Source of the DNA: Reticulitermes lucifugus | Taxonomy: Eukaryota > Arthropoda > Insecta > Blattodea > Rhinotermitidae | Direction: 5' to 3' | Assembly (NCBI GenBank): GCA_026260175.1 | Contig: JAKCWW010001759.1 | Coordinates: forward strand, 1-64,000 | DNA: 64,000 bases | Shown: positions 54,990 to 64,000 of the stretch, piece after piece | Numbering within the stretch: position 1 is the stretch's first letter | How the letters are laid out: each line of letters opens with the position of its first letter | Made by a program: the position numbers and the translations under genes | The notes under the pieces: model-generated | The model's database searches: none | What the model was told of the DNA's origin: nothing | The model's input: the letters and a program-made list of their open reading frames with translations, nothing else

Positions 54990-56555
54990 TGAATCCTTCC
55001 TGTACAACAGCGATGATTTTGCCATTTGGAACTGATATGAACCAATTATTTTGTCTCATACTTTTGAAAAATCAACATACATTTGCTCCTGTGCGAAAAA
55101 TGCATTTCGTAGATCAAGTCCACGAAATATATGTAATTTCCCTTCACATTTATTGATTCTTCCTGCAAGAAGAAGTCTCATTGGAAAAAATTATATTAAA
55201 TGCGGATGAATATTCTTATGGTATTAAAGGTATTCGTGGAACAAATATAGTCTCTCTTCTCTCGTGGACAGTAATGATTTTTGCTTCTACGAAGAAATTA
55301 GACCGTTGTTTCTCCACAATTTTACCATGTAGTACCATTACAGAGCGTTGGTGGATTAGATTTTTAAACAAATTATTGGTGCACCAATTTCAAGTTTTAA
55401 AGAGTGTTGTGGCAACGTCAGCATCATACATTAGGTAATTTATTAGTTCACCAGCATTTGTCAATATATCTACCAATTTTATATTCTTACAATTTCTGAT
55501 ATTTTTTCAAGAATCTCCATATTTAAATGGCGAAAACATCATGTCCAGGTGATAAAATTGCTCGTTGACTCAGTCATATTACACCATCCAACTTATGCAC
55601 CGGATAAAATACATTCATGTGCCATTATAAAACTCCTGCATGTTTCGGCACCGAGGTGCCATCATCAGGGAGCCGTTCAGTAGAAAGGAATATAGGCTTA
55701 ACACGTCAATCTTGTTATTATATTTTCCGACATAATAAATAGATTGGAGTGTTGGGCCTACATTTCTTTGTACTGAACGGCTCCTGATGACAGCATCTTG
55801 ATGCCGAAACATGTACGAGTTTTATAATAGCTCATGAATATATTTTATCCCGTGCATAAGTTGGTTGGTGTAATAATTATAAGCATACGCACAGTATGAA
55901 TAACATACAATTTAAAAAGTTAGCCATGTTTTATCTATGTAGTGATTAATAATGGGAAATGCCACGTTTTGTACATTTTCTAAGTTACCTTATATATTTC
56001 CAATGTTCCACGTCTTTAATTAATTATCCACTCCCAAAATGAGGATTTTATCTGGAATTTATAATGAGAAGTACCACCTTCAATTTGAAATTTAATATTT
56101 GTTATTAGGAAGCGCTTCTGAACTTTTCTGCATAAACATGATGACTTAGCGCAAGCTCAAAAATTATCGGCTTCAATTCCTCTTTGAATACGAGGAAGAG
56201 TCTGTCCAAAGTCTCCAGCTAATATATGCAAACGTGACTCCTCCCATAGCTGAATTATTTCTCAGCAAATCTCACAACTTCCGGGCTAAAGTTTCCAAGC
56301 TGTTTCATGTGACACAGTATACTCAAACCAAACAAACATTCTTTGGCAGGTATTTTGAGTGCAGAATGGGCAGTTTGCCTCCTTCATAGAGACTTTCACG
56401 ATACCAAACGAAGCAAAAACAAGAGCAGTCAATCTTCATGGACGCGCGCTACCAAAACAACATTAGCAGGCAATAGTTTTCCTGTTCCACTAGGGGCATC
56501 CATAAAAAATGAGCCTCCTGAATTATGGACAGTAGAACCAGAAATTTATTGAAAA
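54990..56555 (-). pseudogene. Helitron Rep/helicase, C-terminal remnant, interrupted
   Basis: From 56555 down on minus: NSGGSFFMDAPSGTGK carries a Walker A motif (A-P-S-G-T-G-K). Then, after a one-base shift, come TALVFASFGI, a C-x-x-x-x-S-H-E-T-A-W block, and HILAGDFGQTLPRIQRGIEA with the L-A-G-D-F-x-Q-T-L-P motif of Helitron Pif1-like helicases. Below the insertion at 55578-55874 follow LKLEIGAPIICLK, ISS then EAKIITVHERR and VPRIPLIP in another frame, and RGLDLRNAFFAQEQMYVDFS near 55100. This is the standard order of helicase motifs to the Helitron C-terminus. Multiple frameshifts and stops make it dead. The Rep (HUH) part was not seen. Confidence 0.88.
55578..55874. mobile_element. Inverted-repeat element with two hammerhead motifs
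   Basis: Arms of roughly 125 bp (from ATTACACCATCCAACTTATG and its inverse) surround an approximately 50-bp centre. Minus strand 55674-55632: CTCC, CTGATGA, T, GGCAC/GTGCC, GAAACATGC, A, GGAG, with CTCC/GGAG as helix I. Plus strand 55778-55818: CTGATGA, CA, GCATC/GATGC, CGAAACATGTACGAG. Stem II has changed in sequence in both arms while staying paired. The element splits the Helitron remnant. Confidence 0.85.
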
Positions 56556-56789
56556 CAATTTTTTGATGTAATATGATTTGTTGTTCATTTTCCTCACTAA
56601 ACTAGCCTAATTATTCGAGATTATTTGGCAGATTCTGTTGTATATTCCTTGCCCACTACATTACGTCATTTCTTAGTGGTTCCTGAGGACCAAGTATTTT
56701 TAGATAGTCATCCATAGTTAAAATTCAGTCTTCACTCGTTATAAACGCCTCACAAAGTGTGTCATCATTATACGTGATTTCAGTACTTC
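56556..56789. other. Unassigned spacer
   Basis: Upstream side of the Helitron remnant; no Helitron terminus found. Confidence 0.3.
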
Positions 56790-57345
56790 GCTTTTTAGGC
56801 GCGTTCGCAAAATGGCGAGCAGCGACTATTAGCTTCGTCATGTCTCTCTGTCTGTCTGTCTGTCTCCGTCTCTCCGTCCGCATGGAACAACCCGACTCTC
56901 ACTGGACGGATTTTCAAGAGATTTAATATGTGAGTGCTTTTCGAAATTCTGTCGAGAAAATTCAATTTTCATTAAAATCTGACAAGAATAACGGGTACTT
57001 TACAAGAATACCTATGACATTTGTGATAACATCTCGCTGAATTCGTCCTAGAATGAGAAATTTTTCCGACAAAAGTTGTAGAGAAAATGAAAACACATTT
57101 TATGGTCAATAAATATTTTCCGAAAGTCGTGCCGTTTATGGGATAATGTGGAAAAATATGGTAGGACCGATACATCACAGATGTAAATGTAATACACGCA
57201 TGCGCCTTGCATGCTGGATAAGTAAGGCTACACACACACTCAGAATATGTAATACTTTTTCCTTTTTTCACGGCAACAATGGTTACGCGATCGCGCCTCA
57301 GTGTTACTTTATACGTACATTGCATGTCTTTTTTAAATGTTTGTT
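56790..57345 (+). repeat. CTGT-rich interspersed repeat
   Basis: Opens with TTTTTAGGCGCGTTCGC and AGCGACTATTAGC, then runs of CTGT, CACTGGACGGATTTTCA, AAAATCTGACAAGAATAACG, GGAAAAATATGGTAGG, ACACACACACTCAGAATATG and ACGGCAACAATGG. It is an uninterrupted counterpart of 13115-13765 and defines the boundaries of the insertion there. A minus-strand 149-codon frame runs through it and is not a gene. Confidence 0.88.
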
Positions 57346-60299
57346 TTTTGTGTGCTTTCCGTAGTTGAGAGAGGTGTGAATAACACATATTTCTATGATT
57401 GTATCGATTATTATTTATCACTCTCGATCGCCATCAATTATAATCGATAATAATTATTACCGATTAACAGAAAATAACTTCTATTATTTTCGCAACGCAC
57501 TACCCCTCTATCCTAGAAAATAACTCTCGACCTGATCGTGAGCGTCCCCTCCTTTCGTTGTCTGCTATTGTGAACAGACTGTCACGCTCAACGAGTGTAC
57601 TTTGCAGTTATACGTAGGTGACGTGACTTTATGTTCGTATATACTTGATGAACAATTAATTGAATCATTCTCTGGAAACGAACTCTTTACACTGCCATTA
57701 TGTACAAAAGTAAAGCATGGCAAGAAAAGGAAAAAGCTAGTAAGAAATGTACATTGTATATTCATTATTAATTTAAAATAGAACTGTATTTTCATTACAG
57801 TTGTTATTAATATTTACTCAACTATATGTACAGACTGTAACGGAATATTTTTTACAGACTTTGAGGGGTTTTAAGGGGGTTCAATGGGGTTCAAGGGAAG
57901 CAATTTGAGATAGGGAACATCTGGTCGGAAACGTCTTTATACTGAAATTGGCTTCGATACAGCGGCTGGGAAATTAGGAATCCCGTGCATGTGGTGCTTC
58001 CGCCAATTCTAAGAATGCTGTGAGAAATAATCTGGAAGCAGCACTTCGCAATCACTGGATTGTTGGGGGGGGGGAAGGGGCGGAAGGTGTTTGTCGCCTG
58101 GCCACCGCCATTCTTCTTCATTTGGGTTAACCTCAAGAGTTTCATTCATGAAAGTCCATCGCAACAGAAGAGGATCTGGTACCGAGATTCAAGCAGCGTG
58201 TGAAACTATTTAGAAGACGCCATTGGTCTGTGGAGGGTGCACCAGAAAATGTGCGTCGCTGCCATGCCTGCAGTGAAGTCAGTTACCGCCACGTGGAGCA
58301 GCTCCGGTGAATTAATTGAAAATAATATAATTATTAAGAATTCGTACACACAATGCACGTTCAATAAATATTAGGAAAACGAAAATAAAACGTTAGAAAA
58401 ACGCTGATCTCAGAAGCTAGCGCTCGCGGGTTTCTTACTTGCCCAACTTAAGGCCCGACGCCGACTTCCGTATGAACGCGACGTTCCCGACCACATATTT
58501 CTTATTACAAATTGTTCCCCCTTGACCCCTCTACAACCCCTGAAGCTTTGTAAAAGCTCTTCAGTTACGCCGTCTATATATGCGTTTGGTAATATCATAT
58601 TGCTGATGTGCTTTCGTTATTCAGCACGTTTCTCTTTCTGTATAATGAAAGGAATCACATCTCCAGAGCCTTGTCTTTTCTGCGCTTTATTATCATACAT
58701 GCATTTATGCAGAAACTGCTTGTCTGTTCCTTGAACTGTTACGAAAATGAAACTAACTCTAAACTCTGAACTACAGAGGGTTTTTTGTAACCCTCTTTTA
58801 TTAAGAGCTAGGTAGCGAGCATTTTCCCCTAAAATGGACATGTTTCTTAAATGATAGCCACCTCAACTGAAAGATACGTTTATATTTTGGTGTTCCGTCG
58901 TGTTATCGTGGTGTAAAACTTTTCAGGATGAGCTGTAAATGTTCTTAAAATTGCACTATATTGTCTGCATTTTCTGGTATTGGTTTTAATATCCTTCAGT
59001 AAATCTGAAACTGTTACGACAAGATTCCGAAAAAAATTCTCAAACATTCCACGAGGGCGACTTGATTTGTACGTAAAACATTCCTTCTGAACATCATTGT
59101 CAACTCATTAAATACGTATGTCCCTTATAGAGAAGCTTCTCATAATATAACCACTTACTGTGCCAGAAGATGGGTTCTCGGAAGATTCCTGTCGTCTGGA
59201 ATCCCAAATGTGCCACTTTTAAACACTTTCCTCGGGTCCGAATTGAAGAAAATTCCATCACTATTTCTTCCGTAATATCCAATATCCAATGATAAGAATT
59301 TGTAATTCGCGTTGACCAGAGTTAAGAGAACAAAAGAGTGTCTTCTTGTAGCTGCAAAGTAGATTTCACTTTTACCTGTCTTTAAATCAAAATGAACTGA
59401 GCTCGAGAGCCGTTAGAGCTGAGTACGGGGGTACTCATAGTGAGAATCAAGTCATAGTATGCATCCTACAAAAAGAGCAGAGTTGAATCAGATAAGTGTT
59501 AAGGGCAAGGTTTTCTTGCCTTAAGGCCACGCGATGACGACGTGAATCTGAAGAGTTATACACAGATTCTAAATACTTCTTATGGGTAAGTGCCTGGACG
59601 GTAATTAAAATTTGGTAACGACAGTTTTCTTACACTGTATCTGAAACTCATTTTTCACCAGTAACCTTATGAAGCAGTCCTGTGTGTTCTGTGCTACTAA
59701 CAGTATACATCTGCGCATTTTCCCTCTCGTTAATGTACTGTTTATACTTGTTTACATATTCCCCGCCAAAAGCTAACCACGGATGCAAGCATGCATCAAA
59801 TATTTCCCTCTGTTGCCAGGCAACCAGAAGTTAGCCAATAAGCCCTAAATGTGTGTTTTGAATTCAGCACTTTGTTATTATTTTGTAATATATCTTTCTA
59901 ATCTACGCCTATGCAGTACAACGATCCCGACAATATGAACCCTCTTTCGCCATGTAAATATATACGATCCTTAATGTCCAGAATTTCCGCCTCTTATTCT
60001 CACGTAAAATAAGGCAATTGTAATGCTTTGCAAAACAAAAGGTTGCGACTATACTTTTATGTATGAATCCTTTAACTTACCCCGCAAACCTCACCACGCT
60101 TTTTTTCACAACCCCTAGCTGCTCTCCTAACCACCATTTATATAAATTTAAAACGTTGTGCTCTCGCTTTATCTGAAGCGGTCCCTAGGGGCTAAATGTA
60201 CAGAAGAACGACTTGATTTTCGTATTAAAGACAATAATTATTCAAATGGCTTACGCTACGCGTCCTACCCTCGCAGCAACCCCATACCGCAGCTTCATG
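57346..60299. other. Unassigned spacer
   Basis: No element or gene recognised in about 3 kb. A G run (58062-58070) and a GGGGTT-rich stretch (57858-57895) stand out. Open frames up to 84 codons on the minus strand are not recognised. Confidence 0.4.
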
Positions 60300-60625
60300 T
60301 AAACAATATGTCTTGTAGTGGGGGGACTGTGCATTGAACTGGTCCCAAAAGCAACATGGCTCGTACTGTGGGGGCAGTGTACACTCTACGGATTTCAGAC
60401 GCTATGGGGGCAGTGTGCATTGCACGGAACCTAGACGCCATGTATCGTAATGTGGAGGCAGTGTGCACAGCAAGGAGCCCAGACACCATGTGACTCGTAG
60501 CGTGTGTGTGGTGTACTGTAATGGCCCCTTACCCAAATGTCCCGTAGTGTGCACTGTACGCGCCAGGAATCACTGTGTCTCGTAGTGTGGGTATAGTACG
60601 CGCTGTAAGGGCCCTAGAGACATTA
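60300..60625. repeat. Degenerate minisatellite, about 48-bp unit
   Basis: Six or seven imperfect units share the words CTCGTAGTGTGG, GGCAGTGTGCAC and GCCCAGACGC-type endings, with insertions and deletions between them. Unit starts can be placed near 60308, 60355, 60400, 60438, 60487, 60538 and 60575. G-rich on the plus strand. Confidence 0.8.
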
Positions 60626-60904
60626 CACCATAAATCAACGGAAAAAGTGTCGAGCCTCGCTGTTAAAAGTGCTTCGTATTAGCGAAGGACTCATCAATTC
60701 TCAGCCCACAGAGGGGCTATCGTAAGTGAGATTTTGTGTGATGTCACTTAGACCGTCCAGACAAATGCTGAGATGTTGGTTTATTGAAGCCACGACCTCT
60801 TCCTTCCTCATCAATGTCCATTCTTTCATAATTCTGTACGACTTTGTAGACTTTGAGATTTTGATAGCCTCATTAATTAAATCTTTAATTGAATAATATT
60901 TCTC
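60626..60904 (+). repeat. SINE body fragment in spacer
   Basis: TTGAAGCCACGACCTCTTCC, then TTCCTCATCAATGTCC (60783-60820), matches the conserved body of the SINEs at 4755 and 39985. The tRNA head is not recognisable. The remainder is unassigned. Confidence 0.45.
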
Positions 60905-60970
60905 CTTTCTGGGACGTTACACCATGTATTTGGGTGGATCGCCACCAGCGTTTCAGGGTAGAGGATACAG
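60905..60970 (-). repeat. Hammerhead-type repeat, deleted core
   Basis: Minus strand: TACCCTGAAACGCTGG, then AAATACATGGTGTAACGTCC and CAGAAAGG. The flanks match the CTGAAGA...GAAACG family, but the stem II region appears deleted, joining CTGA directly to AACGC. Confidence 0.4.
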
Positions 60971-61977
60971 TCATTTCTTCTAAAGCCTGGTTCCCATCCA
61001 CGAAACTGTACGCCGCCAATTTGTGAAAGACAATTCTGTCCAACTTCTCCATCGTCAAAACGTCAAACTTTACACAAATAACGTAGCTTTAATAAGAACG
61101 CTACAGTATGTGGCACTCTTCATACTTTCTTACGTTACACTGTGTGTTCCCAGTATTTAGGCGTATTCTAAGCTTCTCTTCCGACCAGACCTAATTTCAT
61201 GCAGTGTTGGTAGCACTACTGGGTGGTCGTTACAACCTTGAAGACATGCATTTCATTGTATCAGTCCCGTGGGATGCTGTTGTTGTGTGGTGTACACGCA
61301 AAGTTTAGATCTCACAATTACCTAAAGCAACACTACAACGTATCCCATAGGTACTGCATGACAAATGCGTCGGCAGTCTAACAAAGTATTATTCCTGTGG
61401 CTCTCCAGTTACTGTGAGAAGTTATTAGCGGGAAACACGCTGGTATATAAACACTAATATTGGTACAAATTTAAAATTCTTTGTCGACTTTAGAAGCCTG
61501 AAGTATATTTACAGAAATTTAAAATTTGTATTTCTACATCACAAGAATCAATTGTTATTGCGTTACACTGACCAAACGACCAGTGTCGTTTAAAGAAAGA
61601 TAATGTGGTTATTCTGAGAAACATCTGAAATATACTATAGTGGTATAACTGACACTTTTTAGTTTAACTGTTACCATGTAACAATCAGAACAACTTCGCA
61701 ACTCCGAGCAGCCAGGTTCTCTGATTTTTAGCATAGCTTTGTGAACATCCTGTATAGAAGACGCTTTTTAAAATCTCGAACAAAATCGAAGTTAAAACTG
61801 CGGGAGTGTGAAGAACACGTCAATCCCGATTACTTCCGAACACAACCGAAAAAAGAACAGTATAAAATTCAATCACTATTCTGCCACGCGTTTCGTAACT
61901 CTTCAGCCAGAAAAAAATTGACTGGCGCGTTGCGAACGAAACAAATCCTTCACAACTGCTTTCATGCGTGCCTGGCT
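60971..61977. other. Unassigned spacer
   Basis: GTGAACATCCTGTATAG near 61740 resembles a mariner terminus, also near 22830, but without a found partner. An 88-codon frame (61741-62007) is not recognised. Confidence 0.35.
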
Positions 61978-62006
61978 CAAGGGGGTGGCAAGCAGCCACC
62001 CCCTTG
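61978..62006. repeat. Perfect 12-bp-arm hairpin
   Basis: CAAGGGGGTGGC, AAGCA, GCCACCCCCTTG. The stem is GC-rich and would be very stable as RNA. No T-run follows and no gene ends nearby, so it is not called as a terminator. Confidence 0.9.
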
Positions 62007-63789
62007 AGGGAGGGTGTTGCGTGTAGTACGTACACAAACCATTTGGTAATGCCATCCACATTAACTTGCCAAATGTTTTCGAAAACCACATGGTTACACG
62101 CATTTTATTCCTGACATGTTTAAGTTTTGTTTTTCCAAACAGAATTTATAATGAAGTTCGGTGGTGTCAATCCAACAGCCACATTATGTTACTGAACTTT
62201 CAACTAGGTGCAGCGAAGTTCCTGGAACATGCCTATTTTTTGTATCTTTATTTGAGGTGCATGCAACTCGAAAGTGGCATGATTCAACATGAATTTGTGG
62301 TTAACAGATGAGGCTTTGTTGAGGGCTCAACTACCCTAATCGATTGTCCTCCATTCATTGTCTTTCCATTTGCCGTCAACATAAAAATGTAATCAAGGGT
62401 TATTACACTACAGAACTCAAATCGAAATAAAAGTCACAAGCACATTCTCAGACTTTATAACACTGGAAACATTGTACTTCACAGTTTAGTATCTACAGAA
62501 TATTCCCAACGGCGGTTTTTGCAGTTGATTGCCCGACAACTTCTAATAAAATTTTCCGTACGAGTTTTAATTAATCTGTCCAACCGTTTGCTGCTGGCAC
62601 AAAGTCACATACGGGGAATTGAAGCTATTCGACAATTCTGTATAAGGAGGTCCTATATAAAATTTTATCGACAGGTATTTAGCCTTTCTTGAATTACTTG
62701 ATGACCTAGCAGAAATAATCAATTTTCTTGTGATAGTCTTATACAGAATTCTGTACGAATGGCAGAAAAGTCTCCTGAACAAAAAAACCTACTATTCTCT
62801 TCTTTCTGCAATATTAATTTTAAACATTTTTCTTTCCTATAGTTATTTGGAAGGTAGGGCAAATATCGCTTGAAATGCACGCATAAACACATGTTAAATA
62901 TTCGTTATTTTTTATCTATGTTAATCACAATTGGAATTGCTGGAATAGAAAATCTTCCATGTCGATTTTAAGTTAAAGGTCATCGGTTTTTGGCGGTGAT
63001 GGTTGGTCACAGACAAACATGCCCTTCACGCCTATATGGATACCACGTCTGTCCGTATGTAGCCTAGTGGCAGCAGGTAGAGCCTTGTCGGATTTTTATG
63101 AAAGTCGTAAGGGGAATTAGTTAAAAAAAGTTGTCGATCAGGCATGAGTTTGTTTGTAAATCGACTTAGTAAGTTATACTTTACTTAAGGGAGTAAATGA
63201 ACTTCTACCCCATTTCTATATTTTTTGATCGATTTGAGTAAAATTAGGAATAAAGTTAACATGAAGCTGTTGAGTAATTTTTACTTTAATGAAAATCGGT
63301 GCAGTGAAAGTCATATTTTGGTGAAGGGCGTAGAGAACTTTTGCCAACATTTTATTCATGTTCTACAGACGTGGATAAAATTCGGTACACAAGCTGGTCA
63401 CAAAACATTACTCAGTTATTGTGAGTTTCGTGGGAATCGTCACAGTGAAAGCCGTGCCTTACGTAGGGACATAATTGAATTTATTGCCGTACTTCCTGCC
63501 TTCATTGCCTTCATTTTCCTGTTTTAGTGGAATTCTAAATCAAAACATTTAAATGTTAGATCCTTCTTCATAGAAAACAACGCGTCTGTATTACAAAGAC
63601 TGGCGTATTAATGCTCTTTTGGAGAACTAATCTCTGCTCATTGTGAGAAACATAAGAAAAGCACACACTTTACGGGCAAAACAAAGTTGCTTAGTGTTGG
63701 AAAAGTGGGTACCTCCTGTAAGTACTGTGATTTGAAGAGTTAAACTGAAAATGCAACAAACAGGTTAAACCTAAGTAACGCAGTCTTTC
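62007..63789. other. Unassigned AT-rich spacer
   Basis: No element or gene recognised. The 100-codon frame at 63225-63527 has no visible domain. Confidence 0.4.
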
Positions 63790-63908
63790 TCTTTTGGACT
63801 TTGTCCATCGTCTTTATTCTTAACGCAATACGACGTTTCGGAAGCCGGCTGTGCTTCCGACACGCCATATTCCTTTAAGAATTAAGACTATGGACAAAGT
63901 CCAAAAGA
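63790..63908 (-). repeat. Palindromic hammerhead-like repeat
   Basis: Arms 63790-63823 and 63875-63908 (CTTTTGGACTTTGTCCAT and its inverse) enclose, on the minus strand, GTCGGAAGC, loop, GCTTCC, GAAACGTCG. The stem II pair and the GAAACGTC word are intact, but CTGANGA is not. Same architecture as 28813 and 47562. Confidence 0.7.
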
Positions 63909-64000
63909 AGAATGTTGTTTCGCTTGGTCGTGTACCATCTTCAGAGCACTGTAGTAGTTATACCTGTTATGACCGAAAGAACACCAAGTCTGATACTCGC

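Noticed and set aside
56972-57421. 149-codon minus-strand open frame
   Set aside because: Lies across the CTGT-rich interspersed repeat also present at 13.1 kb.
61978-62006. Rho-independent terminator
   Set aside because: No T-run, no upstream gene, and the sequence is eukaryotic.

Overview
The window looks like non-coding DNA from a large, AT-rich, repeat-laden insect genome. It has no bacterial features: no operons, ribosome binding sites or long ORFs. Nearly all recognisable sequence is decayed transposable elements: LINE reverse-transcriptase fragments whose tails read like W-I-D-x-A-x-D-R-x-R-W-R, tRNA-derived SINEs, Tc1/mariner, hAT and Helitron fossils, and many short repeats carrying a hammerhead-ribozyme-like core. 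This mix resembles hemimetabolous insects, most likely a cockroach or termite. That placement rests on recalled repeat style, not on a marker gene.

Layout. 0-13 kb: a tandem pair of a CTGT-rich repeat, LINE tails, two tandem minus-strand SINEs, hAT-type MITEs, a 64-bp tandem array and a mariner transposase remnant. 13-30 kb: a second CTGT-rich repeat carrying a short insertion with an 8-bp target duplication; a minus-strand LINE reverse transcriptase (18.2-19.5 kb) with a mutated YADD motif; a mariner remnant on the minus strand (27.1-27.5 kb); several hammerhead-like repeats; and a 50-N assembly gap exactly inside a palindromic repeat. 30-34 kb: tandem LINE-tail repeats, then the only convincing host-gene piece, a GC-richer segment followed by a 59-codon first coding exon (33142-33318, +) ending at a good splice donor. 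Its last residues look like the start of a PH domain. No later exon was recognised, so the rest of the window may be its first coding intron. 34-45 kb: a three-layer nest (hAT inside SINE inside inverted-repeat element), a perfect 70-bp palindrome, and a mariner element with both terminal inverted repeats. 45-64 kb: further hammerhead-like inverted repeats, microsatellites, a Helitron helicase fossil interrupted by an inverted-repeat element, a degenerate minisatellite, and a final palindromic hammerhead-like repeat.

The most interesting theme is the hammerhead-like family. About a dozen and a half loci share CTGANGA, a stem of variable sequence, GAAAC and a short self-complementary segment. 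In several loci the flanks pair as helix I, including cases with compensating sequence differences. Hammerheads with weak helix III are known from Penelope-like retroelements, so this is probably a Penelope-related non-autonomous family. No Penelope protein was found here. All calls come from reading the sequence by eye; no database search was run.
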